This document shows positions 38,137 through 47,000 of a DNA stretch of 64,000 nt, in pieces. A model generated the notes under the pieces. The model ran no database searches. It saw nothing but the letters and a program-made list of their open reading frames with translations, and was not told where the DNA came from. The translations under genes were made by a program, and so were the position numbers. This stretch comes from JAJAZB01 sp964244295 (lineage in GTDB: Bacteria; Bacteroidota; Bacteroidia; Cytophagales; Spirosomataceae). Numbering within the stretch: the first letter of the stretch is position 1; each line of letters starts with the position of its first letter. The DNA lies in assembly GCA_964244295.1 (NCBI GenBank), contig CAXTIG010000018.1:50342-114341 (forward strand). Reading direction: 5' to 3'.

Positions 38137-39792
38137 ATGAACGAGCGCATTCTAAAAATCCACCCCGCCGACAACGTCATCGTGGCCCTGACCGACCTGG
38201 AGCGGGGTGAAACCGTCACGCTGGAAGGCGCGGAGTACCAACTGGCCGATGCCGTGCCGGCCAAGCATAAATTCCTGACCGAAGCCCGTCAGCCTGGCGA
38301 GGAAATCACGATGTACGGCGTACTGGTGGGCAAAGCCAAGCAGCCCATTCCGCGCGGCGGGCTGATGCACACCTTCAACACCCAACACGCCTCCGACACC
38401 TTCGGGCTGGGCAAGCGCAAACTCGACTGGCCCCGCCCCGACGTGTCGAATTTCAAGGGCCGCACCTTCCGGGGCTACCCCCGCGCCGACGGCTCGGTGG
38501 GGACGGCCAACTACTGGATTGTGCTGCCGATGGTGTTTTGCGAAACCCGCAACCTCGACGTGCTGCGCGAAGCCCTCACCGAATCCCTGGGCTACGGGGC
38601 CACGGGCGGCTGGAAACGGGAAACCGATCGGCTGGTGAGCCTCTACAAGTCGGGCCGGTCGGTGGCCGAAATTCTCGACGTGGAACTGGCCGTTGAAACG
38701 GCTGAAAATCCTTCCCAAAATCGCTTATTTCCCAACATCGACGGCGTTAAATTCCTCAACCACGACATGGGCTGCGGCGGCACCCGCTCCGACGCCCAGG
38801 CGCTCTGTGGCCTGCTGGCCGGGTACGTGACCCACCCCAACGTGGCCGGGGCGACGGTGCTGAGTCTGGGATGTCAAAACGCCCAGGTGTCGATCCTGCG
38901 AGAGGAAATTGCCAAACGCGACCCTCATTTTTCCAAACCGCTGCTGGTTTTTGAACAACAGGAAATCGGTTCGGAGGAAAAACTCATCGCCGAAGCCATC
39001 AAGCAGACCTTCGCCGGACTCATCGAGGCGAATCAGTTGGAACGCCAACCCGCGCCGCTCTCCAAACTCGTGGTCGGGTTGGAATGCGGCGGCTCGGACG
39101 GGTTTTCGGGGCTTTCGGCCAACCCGGCCATCGGCCACACCTCCGATTTGCTCGTGGCGCTGGGCGGTACGGTGATTCTGGCCGAATTTCCTGAACTCTG
39201 CGGCGTGGAGCAGGAACTCAGCGACCGCTGCGTGGACGAGGCCACGGCCCTGAAATTCAACGACCTGATGCGGACCTACAACGCCCGCGCCGAAGCCGCC
39301 GGGTCGGGTTTTTACGCCAATCCTTCGCCCGGCAACATCAAAGATGGGCTGATTACCGACGCCATCAAGTCGGCGGGGGCGGCCAAAAAAGGCGGTACCT
39401 CGCCCGTGGTCGACGTGCTCGATTACCCCGAACGCGTGACCAAACCCGGCCTCAACCTGCTCTGCACCCCCGGCAACGACGTGGAAAGCACCACTGCTGA
39501 AGTGGGCAGCGGGGCCACGGTCGTGCTGTTCACCACCGGCCTCGGCACGCCCACCGGCAACCCGGTTACGCCCGTGGTGAAGCTTTCCACGAATACGAAA
39601 CTGGCCCGGAAAATGGCCGACATCATCGACCTCGACTGCGGTCCCATCATCGAGGGCACCGAAGGCATCGAAGCCGCCGGGGAACGCATCCTCGACTACG
39701 TCGTCGCCGTGGCCTCCGGCGAAACCCAACCCGCCGCCGTCCGCCACGGGCAGGATGATTTTATTCCGTGGAAACGGGGAGTTTCCCTTTGA
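38137..39792 (+). CDS. uxaA: Altronate dehydratase
   Basis: 551 residues from the ATG at 38137 ('MNERILKIHPADNVIVAL'); an upstream ATG at 38098 lies by the palindrome. The N-terminal SAF domain covers about 1-95 ('GVLVGKAKQPIPRGGLM'). The catalytic part has 'GYPRADGSVGTANYW' (about 122-136), 'HDMGCGGTRSDAQALCGLLA' (about 207-226), 'GLECGGSDGFSGLSANPAIG' (about 311-330) and 'EGTEGIEAAG' near the C-terminus. It dehydrates D-altronate to 2-keto-3-deoxy-D-gluconate. KDG kinase and aldolase genes are not in the window. Confidence 0.95.
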   Translation: MNERILKIHPADNVIVALTDLERGETVTLEGAEYQLADAVPAKHKFLTEARQPGEEITMYGVLVGKAKQPIPRGGLMHTFNTQHASDTFGLGKRKLDWPRPDVSNFKGRTFRGYPRADGSVGTANYWIVLPMVFCETRNLDVLREALTESLGYGATGGWKRETDRLVSLYKSGRSVAEILDVELAVETAENPSQNRLFPNIDGVKFLNHDMGCGGTRSDAQALCGLLAGYVTHPNVAGATVLSLGCQNAQVSILREEIAKRDPHFSKPLLVFEQQEIGSEEKLIAEAIKQTFAGLIEANQLERQPAPLSKLVVGLECGGSDGFSGLSANPAIGHTSDLLVALGGTVILAEFPELCGVEQELSDRCVDEATALKFNDLMRTYNARAEAAGSGFYANPSPGNIKDGLITDAIKSAGAAKKGGTSPVVDVLDYPERVTKPGLNLLCTPGNDVESTTAEVGSGATVVLFTTGLGTPTGNPVTPVVKLSTNTKLARKMADIIDLDCGPIIEGTEGIEAAGERILDYVVAVASGETQPAAVRHGQDDFIPWKRGVSL

Positions 39793-39809
39793 AAAACAAC
39801 TCGAAATTC

Positions 39810-39961
39810 CCGTCATTGCGAGGAACGAACGAAGTGAGCGACCGGTACGCCGGAGCGGAAGCAATCCCCTCCCGGAGACCAAAATAGCTGTGGGAAAGTA
39901 CTCGGGTTTAGCTATTTTGGTCTCCGAGAGGGGATTGCTTCGCTACGCTCACAATGACGGG
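39810..39961. repeat. Palindromic repeat family A, copy 3
   Basis: 152 bp. Outer CCGTCATTGCGAG / CTCACAATGACGG (one mismatch), GCAATCCCCTC / GAGGGGATTGC, and a further inner stem GAGACCAAAATAGCT / AGCTATTTTGGTCTC, with a loop GTGGGAAAGTACTCGGGTTT close to that of copy 1. Confidence 0.92.
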
Positions 39962-39980
39962 CGTTTAGCTATTTTTAATT

Positions 39981-41174
39981 ATGCCATTTCTTCAAAGTTT
40001 CCGCTGGTTCGGCCCGAAAGACCCCGTCAGCCTCGCCGACATCCGGCAAGCCGGGGCCACGGGCGTGGTCACCGCCCTGCACCACATTCCCAACGGGGCA
40101 GTCTGGCCGGTTTCTGAAATTCAGGCCCGCAAAGCCGAAATCGAAGCCGCCGGGCTGACCTGGGCGGTGGTCGAGAGCGTGCCCGTGCATGAGCACATCA
40201 AGCGCGGCCTGCCCGACCGGGGGCAGTACATCGAAACCTACAAAACCTGCCTCCGCAACCTGGCCGAGTGCGGCGTGCGAACGGTGTGCTACAACTTTAT
40301 GCCGGTGCTCGACTGGACCCGCACCGACCTGGCCTACGCCCAACCCGACGGCTCGGAAGCGCTGCGTTTCGACGCGCTGGCGTTCGCCGCCTTCGAGGTG
40401 TGCATTCTCAAACGCCCCGAAGCCGAGTACACCACCGAGCAGGTGGAACGGGCCGAAGCGTATTTTCACAATTTGAGCGAAGCCGAGCGGACGCAACTGA
40501 CCCGCAACGTCATCGCCGGGTTGCCCGGCTCGGAGGAAGGCTTCACACTGGCCGAGTTTCAGACGGTGCTCGACGGCTACCGCGACATCGGCGACGCGGA
40601 ATTGCGGAAAAATCTGTACGAATTTTTACGGGAAATCGTCCCCGTGGCCGAAGAAGTGGGCGTGGCCCTGGCGATTCACCCCGACGACCCGCCGTGGGCA
40701 CTGCTGGGTTTGCCCCGCGTGGTCTCAACCGAACACGACCTGCGCGAATTGCTCGAAGCCTACGACTCGCCTTCCAACGGGCTGTGTTTCTGCGCCGGGT
40801 CGCTGGGGGCGCGGGGCGGCAACGACCTCGTGGGCATCGTTGAGCGGTTGGGGCCGAAAATTCATTTCATGCACCTGCGCAGTGTGCAGCGCGAAGGCAG
40901 CACGATTCCGGTCTCGTTTTACGAAGCCAACCACCTCGAAGGCAGCGCCGATATGCCCGGCATCGTGCGGGCGGCCCTTATTGAAATGCGCCGCCGCCAG
41001 GAAGAAGGCCGCGACGACACGCTCATCCCCATGCGCCCCGACCACGGCCACCGGATGCTCGACGATTTGAAAAAATCGGGCGGTAACCCCGGCTACACCG
41101 CCATCGGTCGCCTGCGCGGGCTGGCCGAGTTGCGGGGGCTGGAAGCGGGGTTGAAGCGAGGCATGGAGTTTTGA
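39981..41174 (+). CDS. uxuA: Mannonate dehydratase
   Basis: 397 residues, the usual UxuA length. 'FRWFGPKDPVSLADIRQAGA' (about 7-26) and 'GVVTALHHIPNGAVW' start the TIM barrel. 'VVESVPVHEHIKRG', 'YNFMPVLDWTRTDLAY', 'AIHPDDPPWALLGLPRVVST' and 'HFMHLRSVQREGS' carry the metal ligands and catalytic residues. It dehydrates D-mannonate to 2-keto-3-deoxy-D-gluconate from the glucuronate branch. With uxaB and uxaA, this places parts of both uronate branches in one locus, converging on KDG. Isomerase and transporter genes are not seen here. Confidence 0.96.
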   Translation: MPFLQSFRWFGPKDPVSLADIRQAGATGVVTALHHIPNGAVWPVSEIQARKAEIEAAGLTWAVVESVPVHEHIKRGLPDRGQYIETYKTCLRNLAECGVRTVCYNFMPVLDWTRTDLAYAQPDGSEALRFDALAFAAFEVCILKRPEAEYTTEQVERAEAYFHNLSEAERTQLTRNVIAGLPGSEEGFTLAEFQTVLDGYRDIGDAELRKNLYEFLREIVPVAEEVGVALAIHPDDPPWALLGLPRVVSTEHDLRELLEAYDSPSNGLCFCAGSLGARGGNDLVGIVERLGPKIHFMHLRSVQREGSTIPVSFYEANHLEGSADMPGIVRAALIEMRRRQEEGRDDTLIPMRPDHGHRMLDDLKKSGGNPGYTAIGRLRGLAELRGLEAGLKRGMEF

Positions 41175-41187
41175 AGGAAAGTAGGAT

Positions 41188-41291
41188 AATGAAAAACAAG
41201 GAATGAAAAATAAGAACTGAAAAAGGGAAAGACCGAAAGACCCCTGCCTTTCCCTTTTTCATTTCTTATTTTTCATTCCTTGTTTTTCATT
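41188..41291. repeat. AT-rich palindrome before the DUF4174 gene
   Basis: Two 44-bp arms (41188-41231 and 41248-41291) with one mismatch, made of AATGAAAAACAAGGAATG-type words, loop 16 nt. It ends nine bases before the ATG at 41300. Confidence 0.92.
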
Positions 41292-41299
41292 TTATAGCC

Positions 41300-41695
41300 A
41301 TGCTTCTTATAGCCATGCTTCCAAGCCTTGTCCTGAGTCTTCTGCTTAGTCTTCAACCCGCCCCGCCCCTGGAGCGTTACCGCTGGAAGCAACGGGTGAT
41401 GCTCGTCTTCACGCCCGCCGAAACGGCGAAGGCATTTTCCGACCAAAAAGCCATCATCCGCCAAAACGAAACCGGCTTCCGGGAGCGGGAACTGGTCGTG
41501 CTCGACCTGCTGCCGGGTAGAAAAAACACCGACGCGCTCCGGCGTCAGTTCGACGTGAAGCCCCAGGAATTTACCGTGATTTTGATTGGGAAAGACGGCG
41601 GTGAAAAGCTGCGCCGCCCCGCACCCGTGGCGGCGAAAGAACTCTTCGATCGGATTGATTCGATGCCGATGCGGCAGCGGGAACGAATCAATTAA
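41300..41695 (+). CDS. DUF4174 domain protein, exported
   Basis: 131 residues; ATG at 41300 or 41315, since TATAGCCATGCTTC occurs twice in tandem and duplicates the start. An N-terminal hydrophobic signal (about 1-20) is followed by a thioredoxin-like fold pattern: 'YRWKQRVMLVFTPAET', 'RERELVVLDLLPG', 'EFTVILIGKDGGEKLRRP' and 'LFDRIDSMPMRQRE'. DUF4174 proteins keep a thioredoxin-like shape but lack the CXXC pair, as here. Function is unknown. It stands alone between a palindrome and the convergent glycosyltransferase gene. Confidence 0.85.
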   Translation: MLLIAMLPSLVLSLLLSLQPAPPLERYRWKQRVMLVFTPAETAKAFSDQKAIIRQNETGFRERELVVLDLLPGRKNTDALRRQFDVKPQEFTVILIGKDGGEKLRRPAPVAAKELFDRIDSMPMRQRERIN

Positions 41696-41704
41696 CCCGC
41701 GTAA

Positions 41705-41734
41705 CCCCGCGAGCGTTTTAGAACGCTCGCGGGG
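41705..41734. repeat. CCCCGCGAG hairpin (family E), copy 2
   Basis: CCCCGCGAGCGTTTT / GAACGCTCGCGGGG, a near-perfect hairpin in the 55-bp gap between two convergent genes. The change of GG to GC in the stem relative to copy 1 is compensated on the other arm. Confidence 0.88.
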
Positions 41735-41750
41735 ATAGAACTCCACTCGT

Positions 41751-42491
41751 TCAATCCAAAATATGCCAGCGAATCAGGCCCATTTTGGAGAAACGGTAGA
41801 GCAGCGAGGTACGCAACACGCCCAGGCCGTACTTGCTGCTGCGGGCGAAGTTGATGGACGAGGCTTCGTCGAAATATTTCGTCGGGCAGGTCACTTCGGC
41901 GATGTCGAAGCCTTTCCAGAAAATCTGGGCGATCATTTCGTTGTCGAACACGAAGTCGTCGTCGCACTTCTGGAACGGCACCGTTTCGAGCACTTCCCGC
42001 GAAAAGGCCCGGTAGCCCGTGTGGTATTCCGAAAGTTTTTGCCAGAGCAGGATGTTCTGCGTGAGGGTGAGAAAGCGGTTGGCGATGTATTTGTACATCG
42101 GCATCCCGCCCTTGAGCGCCCCTTTCCCCAAAATCCGTGAACCGAACACCACCGGGTAGAGGTCGTTGCCGATGATGCTAATCATGGCCGTAAGCAGCAG
42201 GGGCGTGTACTGGTAGTCGGGGTGGAGCATGATGACGATGTCGCCGCCCAGTTCCAGCGCTTTTTTGTAGCAGGTTTTCTGGTTGCCGCCGTAGCCCTTG
42301 TTTACGTCGTGCCGGATGACGTGTTTGATGCCCAGCCGCCGGGCCACGTCCACGGTGTCGTCGGGGCTGTGGTCGTCGACGAGTACGACTTCGTCCACCA
42401 AATCAAAGGGAATTTCGCGGTAGGTGCGTTCGAGCGTCAGGGCGGCCCGGTAAGCGGGCATCACGACGACGACTTTTTTGTTGTTGTACAT
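41751..42491 (-). CDS. Glycosyltransferase family 2, dolichol-phosphate-mannose-synthase-like
   Basis: 246 residues from the ATG at 42491 ('MYNNKKVVVVMPAYRAALTL'). The GT-A fold shows 'VVLVDDHSPDDTVDVARRL' (about 35-53) and 'GYGGNQKTCYKKALELGGDI' (about 66-85), with 'MLHPDYQYTP' as the DXD-like region. 'YHTGYRAFSREVL' near 155 is typical of the polyprenyl-phosphate glycosyltransferase group. No C-terminal membrane helices are present, so it is the soluble or peripheral form. It probably transfers a sugar from a nucleotide donor to polyprenyl phosphate. The substrate cannot be told from sequence. Confidence 0.9.
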   Translation of the reverse strand: MYNNKKVVVVMPAYRAALTLERTYREIPFDLVDEVVLVDDHSPDDTVDVARRLGIKHVIRHDVNKGYGGNQKTCYKKALELGGDIVIMLHPDYQYTPLLLTAMISIIGNDLYPVVFGSRILGKGALKGGMPMYKYIANRFLTLTQNILLWQKLSEYHTGYRAFSREVLETVPFQKCDDDFVFDNEMIAQIFWKGFDIAEVTCPTKYFDEASSINFARSSKYGLGVLRTSLLYRFSKMGLIRWHILD

Positions 42492-42660
42492 GCAGACCAA
42501 ACGGGTGGGTAGCCCTTACTTTTGCGGAACTGTTTGGGAGTTTGGCGGTTTGAAAGTTCGGTTGTTGACTGTTTTTACAACCAAACAAACGAACAACGAA
42601 ACACCCAAACCTCCCTACACTTTGGGCGGCAAGTTACGAAAGGCCCTTTAATTCAAACGT

Positions 42661-43731
42661 ATGCTATCGAGCGAAACCCTGTTTTTTGGCGGCTTCATTC
42701 TGTTCGTCCTTTTCGTAATGGCCCTCGACCTGGGCCTGCTCACCAAGCAAAAAAGCCATATCGTCAGTTTCCGCGAGGCGGGCATCTGGAGCGTCATTTG
42801 GGTGGCGCTGGCCCTGGGTTTCTACGTTTTTCTGCGCTACTACGGCTACCTCGTCCACGGGGTGACGGACCTGGCCCACCTCGAATCCATCCGCGATTTA
42901 TACGTCGAACGCCTCCAACTCGTGCCCGGTAATTTTGAGCAGAGCCTCGACCTTTTCCAGAAAAACATGGCGACCGAGTACCTGACGGGGTATTTGGTGG
43001 AGTATTCGCTTTCGGCGGACAACATTTTCGTGTTCATCCTCCTGTTCGAGTCGTTCGGGGTGCATCCGAAGTTTTACAAGAAAATCCTGGTGTACGGCAT
43101 TTCGGGGGCGGTGATTCTGCGCTTCATTTTCATCTTTCTCGGCTCGGCGCTGCTCCAGCGTTTCGAGTGGGTGGTGTATATTTTCGGGGCCTTCCTGGTG
43201 TACACCGGGGTGCAGTTATTTTTTGAAAAAAGCGACCAGAAACCCGTCAAACCCGCCGAACATCCCGTGGTGAAGTTGCTCAGCCGATTTTTCAACGTCT
43301 ATCGCCGCAACGTCATCGACCATTTTTTCGTGAGGCGTAAATCTGACCGGAAGCTGTTCATCACCCCGCTGTTCGTGGTGGTGGTGGTGGTGGCCTTTAC
43401 CGACGTGGTATTCGCCGTGGACTCGATTCCAGCCATTTTTTCGATTACCAAAGACCCCTACATCGTCTTCTTCTCCAACGTGTTCGCCATCATGGGTCTG
43501 CGGTCGATGTTCTTTTTCCTGTCGAGCGTGATGGGCCTGTTCCGCTTCCTGAAAACCGGCCTGGCCGTGCTGCTGACCTTCATCGGCCTGAAAATGCTCG
43601 TGCCGCACCACTACCTCGATGCCATCGGCTTCCAAACCCAGTACTCACTTTACGTCATCCTGACGATTCTGGGCGTGAGCATCGCGGCTTCGCTGGTATT
43701 TCCGGAGAAAAAAACGGGGGTGGAGGCGTGA
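42661..43731 (+). CDS. TerC family integral membrane protein
   Basis: 356 residues with about eight or nine membrane helices. The TerC signature regions are 'LDLGLLTKQKSHIVSFREA', 'TEYLTGYLVEYSLSADNIFV' (about 101-120), 'GISGAVILRFIFIFLGSALL' and 'VVVAFTDVVFAVDSIPAIF' (about 241-259) with conserved membrane Asp residues. TerC proteins are linked to tellurite resistance and to metal (notably Mn2+) export during protein secretion. No ter operon partners are next to it. A terminator lies just after the stop codon. Confidence 0.93.
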   Translation: MLSSETLFFGGFILFVLFVMALDLGLLTKQKSHIVSFREAGIWSVIWVALALGFYVFLRYYGYLVHGVTDLAHLESIRDLYVERLQLVPGNFEQSLDLFQKNMATEYLTGYLVEYSLSADNIFVFILLFESFGVHPKFYKKILVYGISGAVILRFIFIFLGSALLQRFEWVVYIFGAFLVYTGVQLFFEKSDQKPVKPAEHPVVKLLSRFFNVYRRNVIDHFFVRRKSDRKLFITPLFVVVVVVAFTDVVFAVDSIPAIFSITKDPYIVFFSNVFAIMGLRSMFFFLSSVMGLFRFLKTGLAVLLTFIGLKMLVPHHYLDAIGFQTQYSLYVILTILGVSIAASLVFPEKKTGVEA

Positions 43732-43754
43732 GTTGTTCGTAGAAATTCGGTTAA

Positions 43755-43800
43755 AAAAGCACGTCATGCCGCCAATTCAGTGGCGGCATGACGTGCTTTT
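43755..43800 (+). terminator. Rho-independent terminator after terC-like gene
   Basis: 19-bp perfect stem AAAAGCACGTCATGCCGCC / GGCGGCATGACGTGCTTTT with an 8-nt loop, 24 bp after the stop codon. Confidence 0.88.
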
Positions 43801-43834
43801 GTTTCGGGTTAGTTCGTTACCTACCGACGCTGGT

Positions 43835-43963
43835 TCCGTCAGCTAAAGCAAACGGCAAGTGGTAAAAGTCCCTTCGGGACTATCAAAGTTGATGGATTTT
43901 AGCCCCGAAACGGTCCGCCGCTGCGGGGGCTTGTGCCATTTGCCGTTTGCTTTAGCTGACGGA
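43835..43963. repeat. Palindrome before the helicase gene
   Basis: Two perfect 24-bp arms (43835-43858 and 43940-43963) of TCCGTCAGCTAAAGCAAACG... type, with a central 81-nt segment that includes GTCCCTTCGGGAC. It ends 37 bp before the helicase ATG. Confidence 0.9.
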
Positions 43964-44000
43964 CGCAGGCTGGCTAGCGGTGCGTTAGTTTACTACCTCC

Positions 44001-47000
44001 ATGAATCAAGGGTCCATCCTCAAAACCTACCTCCGCCGCCTTACCAACCTCACCGCCCGTAACCGCTCGCTGGTGCTGACGACGCTGCCGCAGGAGCAGT
44101 TTCTGGACCTCCACGACCTTGATTTTCTCGACGGAAAACCTTCCTTCGACGTCATCGCCCAACTCATCGCGCAAAAAGCCACCGTCACGCTCTGCGACGT
44201 GCTCGACCCGCGCTACGAGCGGGTCAACGCCGCCAGCCAACGGCTGAAGCGCATCGCCCGGACGGAAGCGTTTCTGCGCCAGGAGCGCGGGGCCGAAGAC
44301 CTGCACGTGGGCTACCCCTTCGTGCGCGGGCAGTTTGCCGATGGCACGGTGGTGCGCGGGCCGCTCCTGTTTTTCCCCGTCACCCTCGATGTGGAACGTA
44401 ACAAGTGGGTACTCCGCCGCCGTGACGAACCGGCCTTCCTCAACCGCTCCTTTCTGCTCGCCTACAGCCACTTCAACGGCGCGAAACTGCCCGAAGCCCT
44501 CCTCGAAACCACCTTCGGCGAAGCCAACGCCGACCGCGACCCGCTCGCTTTCCGCACCCAGTTGTACGAGCTGTTGAAGGAAAGCGTGCTGGAACTCAAC
44601 TTCAACTCCGAGCTTTTCGCCCCCCACCTGCTGCCCTTCGAGCGCCTGAGCCGCAGCGACCTCGAAACCGGCGAAAAACGGGGCGAACTGAAGCTCTACC
44701 CCCAGGCCGTACTCGGCATTTTCCCCCAGGCCGGGTCGTATCTGGCGCCGGATTATGAGGAGCTGATTGCTCAGAGGCAAGAGACAAGAGACAAGAGACA
44801 AGAAGGTGAGGAAGTACTTGCTGAAGAAGAAAATGAGTTAAGCGCCCTTTTTCGGGTCTTGTCTCCTGTTTCTCGCCTCTTGTTTCTCAAAGAAGCAGAT
44901 ATCCTCCTCCCCTTCCCCGTCGATGCCAGTCAGGAGGCGGCCATCCGGCGGGTGAAGGCGGGCGAATCGCTGGTGATTCAGGGGCCGCCGGGCACGGGCA
45001 AGTCGCAGGTGATTGCCAATTTGATGGCGGATTTTGCCGCGCGGGGCAAGCGGGTGTTGCTGGTGTGTCAGAAACGCGCCGCCCTCGACACCGTGTACGC
45101 TCGGCTCCGGCAGGTAGGCATGGGCGAGTTTGCGGCGCTCATCCACGATTTTCAGCACGACCGCGCCCCGCTCTACGCCCAGGTGGCCGGGCAAATCGAC
45201 CAACTCGACGCCTACCGCCGCCAAAACGAAAGCCTGGACGCCATTTTTTTGGAACGCGAATTCACCCAGACCGCCCGGCGCATCGAAAGCCTGACGGCTC
45301 AGTTGCAGGAATTCAAGGATGCGCTGTTCGATGAATCGGTCTGCGGGATTTCGCCCAAGGAACTCTACCTGACCAGCGACCCCGACGGACCCCGCGTAGA
45401 CCTGGGGGAGTTGTACAAATCGTTTCGATTCGGGGAATTCGACGAGTTCCTGCGCCGCCTCGGTCGGGTGGAGACCTACGAAACCCGCCTCGCTGATTCG
45501 CCCTGGCACCCGGAGCGGCTCAACTTCGGCCCCTTCCACTTCGGCGACGTGCCCCGCTTCCAGGCGACGCTGCGCGACATTCCGGTTTTTGTCAAATCCC
45601 TGAGTAACCAAACCGAAGCACTGCTCGGCCAGCCGCTGAGTTGGAACGAAGCCGTGGGCATCGAAACGACGCGGGAGCGCTGGCGGGAAGTGCTGGAACT
45701 GCTCGAAACCGACGAGGTTTGGGCTATTTCCCAAAAAATCCTGAACGGCGACTTGACCACCGAATTTTCCCACTGGCTCGAAGCCCGAATCGCTGAACTC
45801 GACGCGCTGTACGGCGCAGGACTGGTGGGCGCTTCGCTGAAAAGCGCCGAGTTATCCGGTTTTCGACAAACTTCACAAGCGGCCCTCGGCGCCCGGCGGG
45901 GCGTGGTGGGCTGGTGGTTTTTCGGGGAAAAAGACCGCCTCCGCGCCGAAGCTGTCCGCTACGAGTTGACGCTCTCGCTGCCCGACCTGGAGCGGCTGAG
46001 CCAGATGGTCGAGACCCGAATGGGTTGGGAAAACGGCCTGGCCGAAGTCGAAACCCGTGCGGGCATCCGCCTGCTCACCGACGACCCGGCAAGGACGCAG
46101 TCGCAATTCGAGGCATTTCGGCACCAGTTTGCCCAAGCGCAACAGGCTTTTCGATTGATGGGAAAACCCTCAGAGCGGCTGCACTTGGTGGCCCGGCAGG
46201 CGGAAAATCGGAGTGCGTTTCGGAGCACGGCGGCGAGGCTGCTGGACATCGTTCACCCCATTCCCGAAAAACACCGCGCCTGGCGGGCTTTCCTGAGCGA
46301 CGCGCAAATCGACGCCATCCTCCACGACCCAACGCGGGCCGAAACCCTGGCCCAACGCCTGCCCCGCGACTTCGACCTGCTCCACGAACTGGACGGGCTG
46401 CGGGCAGAATTTAGCCGGACGGAGGGGGAGGTTCTTCAGCGAGTAACAACCGCAGCGGTGGACTGCTCAACATTCAACAATTCAACAATTTTCCAAAACT
46501 CCCTCCGCTTGGCCTGGCTCGACGACCTCGAAACCCGGCACCCGGCCCTGCGCAGCGTATCGGGCTTGAAAATGGCGCAGTGGGAAGAGGAACTGCAAGC
46601 GGCGGTGTTGCGAAAGCAAGCCCTCAGCCGCGACATCCTCGGTCTGCGTCTGCGCGAGCAAACCTACCGAAACCTGGAGCGCAACCGGCTCAACAACGTG
46701 GTGACCTACCGTGACCTGAAGCACCAGGTCACCAAAAAACGCAACATCTGGCCCGTGCGCCGCCTGCTGTCGGCGCTTTCCGACGAACTCTTCGACCTAG
46801 TGCCCTGCTGGCTGGCCTCGCCGGAGTCGGTGTCGGCGTTGTTTCCGCTGGTGAACGAGATGAACGACTCCCCCCCGGTAGGGGGGGGCGGGGGGGGTAC
46901 GGCCGGTGGAGGTACTCGGTTGCCTGAAAGCCTCCCCCCCGGCCAGCGTACCCCCCCCAGCCCGACCCGTCGGCCCGCCCCCTACCGGGGGGGAGTCGTA

